Assembly: GCF_004102725.1 (NCBI RefSeq)
Contig: NZ_LHQS01000002.1
Coordinates: 487,984-551,983 of the forward strand
Direction: 5' to 3'
DNA length: 64,000 nt
Source of the DNA: Methanoculleus taiwanensis
Lineage (GTDB): Archaea > Halobacteriota > Methanomicrobia > Methanomicrobiales > Methanoculleaceae
Shown: in pieces, positions 18,436 to 28,018 of the stretch
How positions within the stretch are numbered: the first letter of the stretch is position 1
Layout of the letters: each line of letters opens with the position of its first letter
Position numbers and translations under genes: made by a program
The notes under the pieces: model-generated
Database searches by the model: none
Seen by the model: the letters and a program-made list of their open reading frames with translations, nothing else
What the model was told of the DNA's origin: nothing

Positions 18436-19635
18436 TTAGAAGGTCTTGAGTTCTCCCCTGATGACCTTCTCGGTGATGGTGGTGACGTTCGCGAGCCACC
18501 CGTCGATGATAGCCTCGACCTCGGGGGCGACGGCCTGCATGCTCGTTCCCGGTTTTGTGATCACCTGGGCGCTTGCAACATGCGGTTGATCGATGGGGTG
18601 GCCGATCTGCGAGAGCAGGCGGACGTACATCTCTTCGATACCGTCGACCTTGGTCACGCAGTCCTGCGCTATCTGGGTCGCGAGGAGGTTATAGATCTTG
18701 CCGATGTGGTTGATGGGGTTCTTCCCGCTCGTCGCCTCCATGCTCATCGGGCGGTTCGGGGTGATCAGGCCGTTGCACCGGTTGCCCCGGCCGACCGATC
18801 CGTCGTCGCCCATCTCGGCGGAGGAACCGGAGACGGTGAGGAAGATGCTCTCGTTTGCGATGTCGTCTGCGGTGTTCACGTCGACGCGGACGGTCCGTTT
18901 CGTGAATCCCTGCGCGACGGACTCGACCTGCTCCTTGATGAGCTGTTTCATATCGAGGTAGTCGTTCAGGCTTGCACAGTAGCGGTCGACGAACGCGATG
19001 GCGAGGGTGATGGTGATCGCATCACCGTCGCGGAGGCACATGATCTTGCAGTCCTGGCCGATGACCGGATACCGGGGACGGAGCTGCTCGTCGATGAAGG
19101 CGGCGACGCCCCGAACGACGCTCTCCGCCTCGGAGAAGGGTGCATGCCCGACGCCGAACGAGGTGTCGTTCGCCCGCGGGATGGTGACGCAGGTCCGGAA
19201 GACGTCCCGGAGGTCGGTCGAGCCCATGCCCATGCGGGAGTCGACGGTGATATCGCGCTCCATATCGAGGGTCGGCAGGATCGTCCGGATGTAGTTTCGG
19301 GCGGCATTGATGGCGATGGTGTCTGCGGGGATGTTCGCACCGTCGAAGGTCTTCGTCGCCCTCCCGTTCAGCAGAACGTAGATCGGTTTTGTGATTACAC
19401 CGCCGCCGAACCTCGGGAGCGATTCTCCCGCGACGATCTCACCCTGGTCGGTGTTGTGGTGCAGGACGGTGCCACATTCCTCGAAGTAGGCTGCGCTGAG
19501 AGCGCGGCTGATCGACTCGGCGATACCGTCGGCAAGGCTGTCCGGGTGGCCGAGACATTTGCGCTCCACAAGCTCAATCCGCTGCTGTTCGATCGGGGTC
19601 TGCTCGAGTCCCTCTACACTGATATTCCTCTTCAT
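18436..19635 (-). CDS. mat: S-adenosylmethionine synthetase, archaeal type
   Basis: A 399-residue archaeal MAT, distantly related to bacterial MetK. It forms SAM from ATP and methionine. Conserved stretches include [34 protein letters not shown] and [16 protein letters not shown]. The ATG at 19635 has GGTGG 5 nt upstream and is preferred over the GTG at 19644, which lies inside that ribosome-binding site. AT-rich TATACTATA-like sequence near 19660-19670 is the likely promoter. Confidence 0.95.
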   Translation of the reverse strand: MKRNISVEGLEQTPIEQQRIELVERKCLGHPDSLADGIAESISRALSAAYFEECGTVLHHNTDQGEIVAGESLPRFGGGVITKPIYVLLNGRATKTFDGANIPADTIAINAARNYIRTILPTLDMERDITVDSRMGMGSTDLRDVFRTCVTIPRANDTSFGVGHAPFSEAESVVRGVAAFIDEQLRPRYPVIGQDCKIMCLRDGDAITITLAIAFVDRYCASLNDYLDMKQLIKEQVESVAQGFTKRTVRVDVNTADDIANESIFLTVSGSSAEMGDDGSVGRGNRCNGLITPNRPMSMEATSGKNPINHIGKIYNLLATQIAQDCVTKVDGIEEMYVRLLSQIGHPIDQPHVASAQVITKPGTSMQAVAPEVEAIIDGWLANVTTITEKVIRGELKTF

Positions 19636-19695
19636 CGAATCCACCGTAGTTCTAAACTATACTATACCAGATGACTACAATTCATATAACCGTTT

Positions 19696-20493
19696 CTAAC
19701 TTTTAATCCGGAGATCCGAGCGGATAGCTATCTTGCAGATGCCGTTCCGAAATACCCGCACCATACCGCCGCTCTCCGAGATCGTTATGCCGACGACGGG
19801 TATCTCGCTGGTGACGAATGCAGTCGCCCGGTGCCTCCCGCCGAGCCCTCCCGGGAGCGTCACCGTCCTCCCCGTGACGTCGAGGTACCGGCCCGCCGCC
19901 CGGATATCTCCGGTCGTATCGATGACGAAGACCCCGTCGAGCTGGGCGAACTCCTTGACGCTCTCCCAGTTATCCCGGTCTTTGACGTCCCGGAGAGAGG
20001 GGGGCTGACCCTGGTACGGATTCAGGATGGCCTGGTGCGAGTGCTTGAAGATCTCCTCGGGGTCCCCGATGATGAACGCCGTGCCGATGGCACGCCCTTC
20101 ACGCCCCTCGATGGCGATCTCCATGGCGAGGGTCAGGACGGCATGCAGGACGTCTCTTGGGACGATATCGGAGAAGTCCCTGAGGTTGATGAAGTTCTTC
20201 CCCTCCTCGATGTCGTAGAGGATGATGGCGTAGGGGAAGACCCCCACGACGAGTCCGCTCTCGAACCGTCGCGAGAGGTAGATCTGGACGGTGGCGTCGA
20301 GCATGTGCCGCTCGCTCACCTCGAGGATATCGTGCATGGTGAGGTCTTTGAGGACGTCGAGCTGGAGCTCCTGCACCCAGATGACGGGAACCTCCGATGC
20401 GAACTCCCTCGGTTCGGTGAACGAGACGATCGCCTTGGCGTTCACCGATGCCGCCACCTGCCGGGCAGCCTCGAGCATCGTCTCATCGTTCAT
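19696..20493 (-). CDS. dacZ: Diadenylate cyclase, c-di-AMP synthase
   Basis: A 265-residue archaeal DacZ. The N-terminal ~130 residues resemble a pyruvate-kinase-like domain, and the C-terminal part is a DisA_N domain. The active-site signatures are LDGVFVID (DGV at 186-188, where most enzymes have DGA) and GGRHRATA at 218-225 containing the RHR motif. It makes c-di-AMP from two ATP; in archaea this nucleotide is linked to osmotic and potassium homeostasis. Its start overlaps the sucD stop by 4 bp, so it is the ninth gene of the fum-kor-suc operon. Confidence 0.9.
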   Translation of the reverse strand: MNDETMLEAARQVAASVNAKAIVSFTEPREFASEVPVIWVQELQLDVLKDLTMHDILEVSERHMLDATVQIYLSRRFESGLVVGVFPYAIILYDIEEGKNFINLRDFSDIVPRDVLHAVLTLAMEIAIEGREGRAIGTAFIIGDPEEIFKHSHQAILNPYQGQPPSLRDVKDRDNWESVKEFAQLDGVFVIDTTGDIRAAGRYLDVTGRTVTLPGGLGGRHRATAFVTSEIPVVGITISESGGMVRVFRNGICKIAIRSDLRIKS

Positions 20494-21356
20494 AGGAGGT
20501 CACGGATCAGTCCCGGGATCTCCGATGGGCGGGATGCTACCGGGACGCCGAGCGCGCAGAGCCGCTGCACCTTCGACCGGGCGTCGCCCTCGCCTCCTTC
20601 GATGATGGCGCCGGCATGCCCCATCCGCTTCTCGGGGGGAGCGCTCACCCCGGCGATGTAGGTGACGACGGGAAGTTCGGCCGACCGGACGCCCTCTTCC
20701 TCGAGGTTGCCGCCGACCTCGCCGATGACGACGACGGCCTCTGTCTCCGGGTCGTCGGCGAAGCGTTCGAGTACGTCCACGAACGTCTGCCCGATGACCG
20801 GATCGCCGCCGATCCCGACGATCGTGCTCTGCCCGATCCCTGCACGGGTCAGCTCGTCGACGACCTCGTAGGTGAGCGTCCCGCTCCGGGAGACGACGCC
20901 GACAGAGCCGCGTGTGGCGAGGTGGGCGGGCATAATCCCGAGCTTGCACTCGCCGGGCGAGAGGAGGCCGGGGCAGTTTGGCCCGATCACCGCGCAGTCA
21001 TGGAGTTTTGCGTAGGAGATGGCCTTCATCGCATCGTGCACCGGGATATGCTCGGTGATTGCGACGACGAGTTCGAGACCTGCATGGGCGGCCTCCATGA
21101 TGGAGTCGCCGGCGGCACCGCCCGGGACGAAGACGACACTCGCGGTCGCGTCGTGCTCGCGGAGAGCCTCCCTGACCGTATTGTAGACCGGGACGCCGTG
21201 AACCTCGCGCCCGCCCTTGCCCGGAGCGACCCCGGCGACGACCCCGCGCCCGCCGACCGAGCGTGCGTAGGCGTTCATCAGGTCGGTATGGAACGCACCC
21301 TGTTTGCCGGTGGCGTTCTGGACGATGACGCCGAGATCTTTATCGCCGTAGATCAT
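20490..21356 (-). CDS. sucD: Succinyl-CoA synthetase, alpha subunit
   Basis: A 288-residue CoA-binding subunit. The phosphohistidine loop is visible as GHAGAI, together with [13 protein letters not shown] and SRSGTLTYE. In a methanogen running the cycle reductively it activates succinate to succinyl-CoA for KorABCD. It overlaps sucC by 4 bp and dacZ by 4 bp. Confidence 0.95.
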   Translation of the reverse strand: MIYGDKDLGVIVQNATGKQGAFHTDLMNAYARSVGGRGVVAGVAPGKGGREVHGVPVYNTVREALREHDATASVVFVPGGAAGDSIMEAAHAGLELVVAITEHIPVHDAMKAISYAKLHDCAVIGPNCPGLLSPGECKLGIMPAHLATRGSVGVVSRSGTLTYEVVDELTRAGIGQSTIVGIGGDPVIGQTFVDVLERFADDPETEAVVVIGEVGGNLEEEGVRSAELPVVTYIAGVSAPPEKRMGHAGAIIEGGEGDARSKVQRLCALGVPVASRPSEIPGLIRDLL

Positions 21357-22438
21357 GACGACACCTCCACGGCCGCCTTGACGGCGGCGTCCATGCTCTC
21401 GAGCATGCGGTAGCCGTGCTCCGCGAGGAGGTGCTTTCCTTCCTCCTCGTTCGTCCCGGCCATCCGGACGATCACCGTCGGGGCGACCCCGGCGGCGATG
21501 ATCCCCTTCGCCACCTCGTCGCAGCGGGTGATCCCGCCGAGGAGATTGACGACGATCACCTTGACGGACGGCATACCGGCGACGAGCTGCACTGCGTGGC
21601 GCACCCGTTCCTGGTCCGCCCCGCCGCCGACGTCGAGGAAGTTGGCGGCACTGCCCTGGTAGTACTCGATGAGGTCGAGCGTGGACATCGTGAGGCCCGC
21701 CCCGTTGCCGATGACTCCGATACTCCCCTCGAGCTCCACGTACGAGAACCCGTGCCGCTCCGCCTCCTGCTCCCGTGCGGAGAGGTCGCGGTTGACGGTG
21801 ATACCCTGGCGTGCGAGGGCATTGTCGTCGATGATCAGCTTCGCGTCCGCCGCATAGACGCCCTTTTCGGTGGTGACGAGCGGATTGATCTCGGCGAGCA
21901 TCGCATCCTTCTCCATAAACACGCGGTAAAGCCGGTTGATCACCGGTGCGAGTTCCTTCGGCGCACCGCCCAGGAGCTCCCGCATCAGGAAGGGCGGGAC
22001 CTCGCGGAGGAGCGGCGGCAGGGTGACCTTCCGGACAGCGCTCTCGTCTTCCCGTGCGGCGTTCTCGATCTCAACCCCGCCGGCATCGGCGAAGAGGATC
22101 ACCGGCCCCTTTGTGGACCGGTCGATGGCGATCGAGAGGTAGTACTCGTGGGTGATGGGGAGGCGTTCTTCAACGAGGATCTCGCGAACCGGGAGTCCCT
22201 TAATCGTCCGGGCGAAGAGGTCGCGAGCCGTATCGGCTGCTTCTGCATCGTTCACCTTCAGGATCCCGCCGGCTTTTCCGCGTCCTCCGACGTCTACCTG
22301 GGCTTTCAGCACCACGATATCTCCGAGCGCCGCAAGGTGGGGGAGCACCTCGTCCGGCGTCCTGATCAGCACACTCTTCGGAACCGGTATCCCGTACTCC
22401 GAGAATACCGCTTTTGCCTCGTACTCCAGCAGTTTCAT
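21353..22438 (-). CDS. sucC: Succinyl-CoA synthetase, beta subunit
   Basis: A 361-residue ATP-grasp subunit beginning MKLLEYEAKAVFSEYGIPVP. The motifs KAQVDVGGRGKAGGI, AEINPLV and NGAGLTMSTLDLI are those of SucC. It is slightly shorter than bacterial SucC (about 388), as is usual in methanogens. It pairs with SucD downstream and overlaps korC upstream, both by 4 bp. Confidence 0.95.
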   Translation of the reverse strand: MKLLEYEAKAVFSEYGIPVPKSVLIRTPDEVLPHLAALGDIVVLKAQVDVGGRGKAGGILKVNDAEAADTARDLFARTIKGLPVREILVEERLPITHEYYLSIAIDRSTKGPVILFADAGGVEIENAAREDESAVRKVTLPPLLREVPPFLMRELLGGAPKELAPVINRLYRVFMEKDAMLAEINPLVTTEKGVYAADAKLIIDDNALARQGITVNRDLSAREQEAERHGFSYVELEGSIGVIGNGAGLTMSTLDLIEYYQGSAANFLDVGGGADQERVRHAVQLVAGMPSVKVIVVNLLGGITRCDEVAKGIIAAGVAPTVIVRMAGTNEEEGKHLLAEHGYRMLESMDAAVKAAVEVSS

Positions 22439-22974
22439 AGTTTACACGCCTCCTCGCCGAGTTCGAATCCTCGTTTGAGAGCTTTTAGATTGAGTTCTTC
22501 CGTGCCCTTCGGCACGCTGTCGAGCACCGCTTTCTCGATAGCTTCCCTGCTCACGACGCCGGTGCCCGCCACGAGAGCGCCGATCATGATGATGTTCGCG
22601 ACGATCTCGCGTTTGAATGTCGATTTTGCCTCTGCGGTCGCCGGTATCTCACAGCTCCGGCATCCCGGGCGCGAGTGGACGAGGCCGGAATCGACGAGCA
22701 TGACGGCATCCTTACGGGCATGGACACCGTACTTCTCGAACCCCTGCTGCGACATGATGACGAATATGTCGGGCTCCGTCACCTCGGGGAAGAGGATCGG
22801 GTCGTCGTCGATGACGACCTGCCCCATCGACGCGCCGCCACGGGCTTCAGGGCCGTAGACCTGCGTCTGGACGGCGTATTTCTCGTCGTAGAGCGCCGCC
22901 GCCCGCCCGAGGATGACGACCGAGAGGATGATCCCCTGCCCGCCGAAACCGGAGAACCGGATCTCGCGTCTCAT
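22435..22974 (-). CDS. korC: 2-oxoglutarate:ferredoxin oxidoreductase, gamma subunit
   Basis: A 179-residue gamma subunit, beginning MRREIRFSGFGGQGI with the family motif FGGQGI and SYGPEARGG-like YGPEARGGASMGQV. The ATG at 22974 overlaps the korB stop by 4 bp, which fixes the start; the open frame continues far upstream only as a shadow of korB. Part of KorABCD, which reductively carboxylates succinyl-CoA to 2-oxoglutarate with reduced ferredoxin. Confidence 0.93.
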   Translation of the reverse strand: MRREIRFSGFGGQGIILSVVILGRAAALYDEKYAVQTQVYGPEARGGASMGQVVIDDDPILFPEVTEPDIFVIMSQQGFEKYGVHARKDAVMLVDSGLVHSRPGCRSCEIPATAEAKSTFKREIVANIIMIGALVAGTGVVSREAIEKAVLDSVPKGTEELNLKALKRGFELGEEACKL

Positions 22975-23759
22975 CGCCGCACCCCCATCGCGGGCCTGCT
23001 GCGCCGGACGAGTTCGCCGACCGTGAACATACCCTCGGGGATAGCTCGCCCCTCTGCTTCGAGCCTTCTCTTCTTCTCGACGAGGAGCGCGTGCGACCGC
23101 ATATGCTCGACCATCTCCGAGACCTTCCTCTGCTTGTTCCGCCGCCCGTAGTTCGTCGGGCACTGCGTCACCACCTCGATGAACGAGAGGCCCGGCGTCT
23201 GCAGACCGGCGGTGATCGCCCGCGTGAGTTCCTTGACGTGATATGCCGTCCACCGGGCGACGTAGTTTGCGCCGGCGGCGACGGCGAGTTCGGCAAGGTC
23301 GAAGGTCGGTTCGGCGGAGCCGTAGGGGGTCGTCGTCGACTGCGCTCCCATCGGGGTGGTGGGGCTTCCCTGCCCGCCGGTCATCCCGTAGATCTGGTTG
23401 TTCATGCAGACGACCGTCATATCGACGTTCCTCCGGCAGGCGTGGATGAAGTGGTTGCCGCCGATGGCGGCAAGGTCGCCGTCGCCGGTGAAGACGACCA
23501 CGTTCAGGTCGGGTTTTGCCATCTTCACGCCGGTGGCGAACGCGAGCGCCCGGCCGTGCGTGGTGTGGAGCGAATCGGTCTCGATGTAGCCCGGTGCCCG
23601 GGAGGAGCAGCCGATCCCGGAGACGAAGACGGTGTCGTCCTGCTTCCATCCCATCCCGGTGACGGCGGCGAGGGTGCAGTTGATAACCGTGCCGTTCCCG
23701 CACCCCGTGCAGTAGATGTGGGGGAGCCGATCGGTTCTGAACCAGTCTTCGACGTTCAT
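22971..23759 (-). CDS. korB: 2-oxoglutarate:ferredoxin oxidoreductase, beta subunit
   Basis: A 262-residue thiamine diphosphate-binding subunit. The TPP/Mg motif is GDGDLAAIGGNHFIHACRRN, with CTGCGNG near the N-terminus and VSGIGCSSR before it. The GGSPTTPMG region matches 2-oxoglutarate rather than pyruvate oxidoreductases. Overlaps korA by 4 bp. Confidence 0.94.
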   Translation of the reverse strand: MNVEDWFRTDRLPHIYCTGCGNGTVINCTLAAVTGMGWKQDDTVFVSGIGCSSRAPGYIETDSLHTTHGRALAFATGVKMAKPDLNVVVFTGDGDLAAIGGNHFIHACRRNVDMTVVCMNNQIYGMTGGQGSPTTPMGAQSTTTPYGSAEPTFDLAELAVAAGANYVARWTAYHVKELTRAITAGLQTPGLSFIEVVTQCPTNYGRRNKQRKVSEMVEHMRSHALLVEKKRRLEAEGRAIPEGMFTVGELVRRSRPAMGVRR

Positions 23760-24856
23760 CGCACCGCCTCCAGGGCTGCCGCGAGTTCGGCAGGGGTGTG
23801 GAGCTCGCCGCCGATCTTCGGGAGCATGACGACCTTCTGGTCGACGTGCCGCTCGACTTCCCGGGCAATCTGTCCCATATTCAGTTCCGGCATCAGGAAG
23901 ACCTTCGCGTCTGCAAACTCTTTGAGGGCGAACTCGGGGAACGGCCAGACCACTTTCAGGCGGAGGTGCCCGATATTCTCGTCCGGCAGATCGTGCATGA
24001 GCTGCTGCACCGTCCGTGACGGCGGACCGTAGGTGACGAAGACGAACTCCGCGTCCGGGTTCGTCACCTCGTAGTCCGCCATCTCGCGGCGTGCCGACTC
24101 GACTTTGCGCATCAGGCGCCGCACCAGGACGTCGTGCGCCTCGGCGTCCGTCGTATCCGGGTAGCCGCGTTCGTTGTGCGTGAGGCCCGTCACGTGGACG
24201 TGCCGCCCCGTCCCGAACGGGGCGAATCCGGGGATGCCATCGGGGTCGGCCGCAAACGGCAGTCTCCCATCGCCGAGCGGGCGGCGGGAGACGGTCTCGA
24301 CCGAGTCCGGGATGACGATCTTCTCGCGCATGTGGCCGATGATCTCGTCCGACATCAGAAAGACCGGCACCCGGTACCGGTCGGCGAGGTTGAAGGCCTT
24401 CGCCGTCAGGTCGAACATCTCCTGGACGCTATTCGGGGTGATTGCGATCGTGCTGTAGTCGCCGTGCGACCCGAACCGGCACTGCATCATATCGCCCTGC
24501 GCCGCCCTGGTCGGCTGGCCGGTGCTCGGGCCGCCGCGCTGGATATTGACGACGACAAGCGGCGTCTCGGTCATGACGGCGTAGCCGATATTCTCCATCA
24601 TCAGCGAAAAGCCCGGACCGCTCGTGGCGGTCATCGCTCTCGCTCCCGTCCAGGCGGCTCCGATGACCGAGGCGATGCTCCCGATCTCGTCCTCCATGGA
24701 GATGAACGTCCCGCCGACTTTCGGGAGCTTCCTTGCCATATGCTCCGCGACCTCCGTCGACGGCGTGATGGGGTAGCCCCCGAAGTACCGGCATCCTGCG
24801 GCGAGCGCCCCTTCGGCGCAGGCCGTATTGCCCTGCATGAACTCAACTTTGCTCAA
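23756..24856 (-). CDS. korA: 2-oxoglutarate:ferredoxin oxidoreductase, alpha subunit
   Basis: A 366-residue alpha subunit. FMQGNTACAEGALAAGCRYF, GYPITPSTEVAEHMA and ATSGPGFSLMMENIGYAVM are diagnostic of the KorA/VorA type. The start is a TTG at 24856 that overlaps the korD stop as TTGA, with GGAGG 7 nt upstream inside korD; an upstream in-frame start at 24988 would run antisense to nothing and inside korD and is rejected. Confidence 0.93.
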   Translation of the reverse strand: MSKVEFMQGNTACAEGALAAGCRYFGGYPITPSTEVAEHMARKLPKVGGTFISMEDEIGSIASVIGAAWTGARAMTATSGPGFSLMMENIGYAVMTETPLVVVNIQRGGPSTGQPTRAAQGDMMQCRFGSHGDYSTIAITPNSVQEMFDLTAKAFNLADRYRVPVFLMSDEIIGHMREKIVIPDSVETVSRRPLGDGRLPFAADPDGIPGFAPFGTGRHVHVTGLTHNERGYPDTTDAEAHDVLVRRLMRKVESARREMADYEVTNPDAEFVFVTYGPPSRTVQQLMHDLPDENIGHLRLKVVWPFPEFALKEFADAKVFLMPELNMGQIAREVERHVDQKVVMLPKIGGELHTPAELAAALEAVR

Positions 24857-25125
24857 AACTCGACCTCCACTCGGTGCGGCTCGAACGGTTTCTCTTCTTC
24901 CCAGTGTATCGCCTGATCCGGGCAGATCATGCTGCAGACTCCGCAGAGCATCCGGCCGTAGAGATGCTGGAGCCGGCAGTTCGTACACCGCTCCGGGCGA
25001 TCGAGGGTGGGGACGACGATCCCCCGGCGGTTCGGCGTTTTCCCCTCCTGGAATATGGAGTACGGACAGACCAGAACGCAGAGATTGCAGCCTTTGCAGC
25101 GGCTTTCATCGATGACGAGCTTCAT
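24853..25125 (-). CDS. korD: 2-oxoglutarate:ferredoxin oxidoreductase, delta subunit (2[4Fe-4S] ferredoxin)
   Basis: A 90-residue ferredoxin-like subunit with two cluster motifs, CKGCNLCVLVCP and CGVCSMICP, separated by an extra pair of cysteines (ERCTNCRLQ). It transfers electrons between ferredoxin and the KorABC core. Both ends overlap neighbours by 4 bp. Confidence 0.94.
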   Translation of the reverse strand: MKLVIDESRCKGCNLCVLVCPYSIFQEGKTPNRRGIVVPTLDRPERCTNCRLQHLYGRMLCGVCSMICPDQAIHWEEEKPFEPHRVEVEF

Positions 25126-25679
25126 GGGACATATCCTGATTCGTTATTGAATTCGCGGTTAAATTGTGTTTTCGCTTTGGTTCTCACTGCTTCAAAGAGA
25201 TCTCCGCCGTGAGCGTCTATCCCGACGGTCAGGGGCAGCTCGTCGACTTCGATGACCCAGACCGCCTCCGCCATGCCGAGATCTTCAAAGTAGACGCCGG
25301 CAAGGCGCATACGGGCGGCGGCGAGCGCTGCGCATCCTCCGGTGAACGCGAGGTAGACGGCGCGGCCGCGGAGCTCCTGGGCGACCTCCCCGCTCATCCC
25401 TCCCTTCCCGATGAGGGCGCGGACACCGGCGTCGAGGACAAACCCGGTGAGCGCGTTCATCCGGGCGGAGGTGGTCGGGCCGGCGACGACAATCCGGTTA
25501 TCCTGGACGACGGGGCCGCAGTGGTAGATCACGGCCCCTTTCGGATCGAAGGGGATCCCCTCCTCCAGCATTCGGAGGTGCGCCTCGTCGCGGGCGGTGT
25601 AGATCGTCCCCGAGAGCGTCACCCGGTCGCCTGCCCGGAGCGAGAGAACCTCGTCGCCGAGCGGCGTTGAGAGGTTCAT
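25122..25679 (-). CDS. fumB: Fumarate hydratase class I, beta subunit
   Basis: A 185-residue C-terminal-type subunit of two-subunit class I fumarase. GDRVTLSGTIYTARDEAH, HCGPVV and the conserved GPTTSARMN and GKGGMS blocks are present. With the alpha subunit it interconverts fumarate and malate using a [4Fe-4S] cluster. The ATG at 25679 overlaps the fumA stop by 4 bp and fixes the start. Confidence 0.93.
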   Translation of the reverse strand: MNLSTPLGDEVLSLRAGDRVTLSGTIYTARDEAHLRMLEEGIPFDPKGAVIYHCGPVVQDNRIVVAGPTTSARMNALTGFVLDAGVRALIGKGGMSGEVAQELRGRAVYLAFTGGCAALAAARMRLAGVYFEDLGMAEAVWVIEVDELPLTVGIDAHGGDLFEAVRTKAKTQFNREFNNESGYVP

Positions 25680-26518
25680 CGGTCTACCTCCACCGGGACG
25701 GTCGCTCTCCGGCACGCCCAGCACTGGATATTTACGGCGACCGGCAGCGAGGCGGTGTGGCAGTCGGCACGCTTCACCTTGACCGCAAGCGCCGTGGTCG
25801 CACCGCCGAGCCCCATCGGGCCTATCCCGAGCCGGTTGATGGTTTCGCAGATCCCGGTCTCGTAATCGTCCATGACGTTGATAGGCTCGAGCAGCGCCTC
25901 TTTCGCGAGTGCCGCCGCCATATCGAACGTCCCGCCTATCCCGACACCGACGACGATCGGCGGGCAGGGTTTTCCGCCGGCGATGAGCACGCTCTCAACC
26001 ACGAACCGCGGGATATCGGCCGCCTGCGAGGGAAGGAGCATCCCGATCCGGGAGGCGTTCTCGGAGCCCGCACCCTTCGGAAGGACGGTGACCTCGAAAC
26101 GGTCTCCCGGGCTGATATGGATCGCGGGCATCCCCGCTCCCGTATTGTCTCCCGTGTTCGACCGCGTCAGCGGGTCGACGACGTTCGGGCGGAGCGGGAC
26201 CACGCTCGTGGCACGGCGAACGCCTTCCCGCACCGCTTCGTAGAGGGCCGGTGTCAGCGGCACGTCGGGCGGGAGGGTAAGATAGATCACCGGTACCCCG
26301 GTATCCTGACAGATCGGGACATTCCTCTCGCGGGCGATGGCGATATTCTCGAGGATGGTCGAAAGTTCCCGGGCGGCGACGGCATTCTCTTCGGCTGCCG
26401 CTGCTCGCTCCAGCGTCTCGAGAACATCGGGAGGAAGCTCGATCTCCGCCTGTCTGAGAGCCCGGCATGTTGCACGGGTGAGTGCGTCCAGAAGTGAGGA
26501 GTCCGCCGGATTGTTCAT
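25676..26518 (-). CDS. fumA: Fumarate hydratase class I, alpha subunit
   Basis: A 280-residue subunit carrying the iron-sulfur ligands: CQDTG near residue 75, and later cysteines in ETGICETINRLGIGP and HTASLPVAVNIQCWACRR. It is the first gene of the nine-gene fum-kor-suc-dacZ operon. The TATA box ATTTTTATAG lies 25-30 nt before the ATG, suggesting a leaderless transcript starting at or near the initiation codon. Confidence 0.93.
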   Translation of the reverse strand: MNNPADSSLLDALTRATCRALRQAEIELPPDVLETLERAAAAEENAVAARELSTILENIAIARERNVPICQDTGVPVIYLTLPPDVPLTPALYEAVREGVRRATSVVPLRPNVVDPLTRSNTGDNTGAGMPAIHISPGDRFEVTVLPKGAGSENASRIGMLLPSQAADIPRFVVESVLIAGGKPCPPIVVGVGIGGTFDMAAALAKEALLEPINVMDDYETGICETINRLGIGPMGLGGATTALAVKVKRADCHTASLPVAVNIQCWACRRATVPVEVDR

Positions 26519-26540
26519 TATTTATAATGGAGAGAAGACA

Positions 26541-26550
26541 CTATAAAAAT
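26541..26550 (-). promoter_or_regulatory. TATA box of the fum-kor-suc-dacZ operon
   Basis: On the minus strand the sequence reads ATTTTTATAG, centred about 27 nt before the fumA ATG at 26518. That is the usual distance from an archaeal TATA box to the transcript start, so the mRNA is probably leaderless. Confidence 0.6.
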
Positions 26551-26680
26551 CTATATTCCCGCCCGTTTGCCCGTGAGCATGAGATTCCCGGATATGCCGT
26601 GCGGATATCTGCATTGCTCCCGCGGGGAGCTCCTGCCTGCCTTTTTGCCTGGCGCAGAGTAAAAAATGGGGGGTGAAGAT

Positions 26681-27196
26681 TTATTGGGCGACGGGGCGCT
26701 CTTCGATGACGATGCGTGCAGGTGAGGGGAGCTTGTACGTGCCGTTTCTGATGGCGGCCTTTGCCTTCTCCACGTACTGCTGGGTCGTCCAGACCGAGAA
26801 GATCTTCTGGTTCCTCTCCACGCGTGCTGCGGTACCGACGGCCTTGCCGAACGCGAGCCGCATGCCTTCAGAGACACGGTCAGCACCGGCGCCGGTCGCC
26901 TGTTTGTTCTCGCGGAGCACGTGGTGGGGGTAGGTCCGAAGCTTCATGTGGAAGTTCATCCTGCCGACATCCTTGGTGAGCTTACGGTTAATGCTGATAC
27001 GGGCTGCCTCAAGGGCAGTGTGGCGGATCTGGCAGGTTTCCATGACCTCGATGGAGAGTTCTATCGGAAACTCTTCCCGAAGATTGCCCATGTCAAACTG
27101 CACGATCTTGCTGCCCGGTACCCCGCCCATATATTCTCTTCGCGTATATGCCTTCTTTGCGAGATTCCTGTACATTTTTGCCGGTTTACGTACCAT
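26681..27196 (-). CDS. rpl10e: Large-subunit ribosomal protein L10e (uL16 family)
   Basis: A 171-residue L10e. [34 protein letters not shown] and [20 protein letters not shown] are the conserved blocks near the peptidyl-transferase centre. CAGGAG lies about 9 nt before the ATG and a TATA-like TTTTATAAA at about 27229-27237. It stands alone between the fum operon and the ABC transporter. Confidence 0.96.
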   Translation of the reverse strand: MVRKPAKMYRNLAKKAYTRREYMGGVPGSKIVQFDMGNLREEFPIELSIEVMETCQIRHTALEAARISINRKLTKDVGRMNFHMKLRTYPHHVLRENKQATGAGADRVSEGMRLAFGKAVGTAARVERNQKIFSVWTTQQYVEKAKAAIRNGTYKLPSPARIVIEERPVAQ

Positions 27197-27257
27197 CGAT
27201 AAGAACTCCTGCCTATGGTTGAGTGCTTTATAAAATGGAGATGTTTTCTAATAAATC

Positions 27258-28016
27258 TTACTGGAATTCTTCACTCTCGTTTATTAGCTCGAGCACGTGG
27301 CGCCGGATCTCCGCGAACTCGGTGCTCGTCCGATCCCTCGGCCGCGGCCAGGGGAGATCGATAATCTCTCTGACCGTCCCGGGGCGGCCGGAGAGGACGA
27401 CAATCCGGTCGGAGAGGTAGACCGCCTCATCGACGCTGTGGGTGACGAAGATGATCGTCTTTTTCGTCTGCTGCCAGATGGAGAGAAGTTCTTTCTGCAT
27501 CCTGTTCCGGGTCTGGGCATCGAGCGCACCGAACGGTTCGTCCATGAGGAGGACGTCCGGGTCGTTCGCGAGCGCCCGGGCTATCGCCACCCGCTGCCGC
27601 ATCCCCCCCGAGAGCTCGAAGGGATAGTGGTCGCGGAACCGGTCGAGGCCGACGAGGGTGAGATACTCCCCGGCGATCCGGCGCCGTTCCGCCTTCGGGA
27701 CGCCCTGCATCTCGAGGCCGAACGCGATGTTGTCGATCACCGTTCGCCAGGGGAAGAGCGAGTACTCCTGAAAGACCATCCCGCGCTTCGGGTCGGGGCC
27801 GGTGATCTCCTGCCCGTCCAGGGTGACACTCCCTGTCGTCGCGGTTTCGAGGCCCGCGATGATACGAAGCAGCGTCGTCTTGCCGCAGCCCGAGGGGCCG
27901 ACGAAGCAGACGAGTTCGTCGTCGCGGATCTCGAGGTTGACCTCGCGGAGCGCGGTGATGGATTCGTGCTCTTTGGCAAATGCCTTGGAGAGATTGCTGA
28001 TGACGAGCCGTCCCAT
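27258..28016 (-). CDS. ABC transporter ATP-binding protein, SsuB/TauB-like
   Basis: A 252-residue ATPase with Walker A GPSGCGKTT, Q-loop FQEYSLFPW, signature LSGGMRQR, Walker B VLLMDEPFGALD and H-loop VTHSVDEA. The EAVYLSDRIVVLSGRPG region is typical of the nitrate/sulfonate/taurine group. The ATG at 28016 is 2 bp after the permease stop, with GAGGTGGTG upstream; the longer open frame is a shadow of the permease gene. Confidence 0.93.
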   Translation of the reverse strand: MGRLVISNLSKAFAKEHESITALREVNLEIRDDELVCFVGPSGCGKTTLLRIIAGLETATTGSVTLDGQEITGPDPKRGMVFQEYSLFPWRTVIDNIAFGLEMQGVPKAERRRIAGEYLTLVGLDRFRDHYPFELSGGMRQRVAIARALANDPDVLLMDEPFGALDAQTRNRMQKELLSIWQQTKKTIIFVTHSVDEAVYLSDRIVVLSGRPGTVREIIDLPWPRPRDRTSTEFAEIRRHVLELINESEEFQ

Positions 28017-28018
28017 GG

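Noticed and set aside
22435-23868. 477-codon minus-strand frame covering korC and part of korB
   Set aside because: Only the last 179 codons are korC; the upstream part is antisense-like frame-shadow of korB, and the ATGA overlap at 22971-22974 fixes the start.
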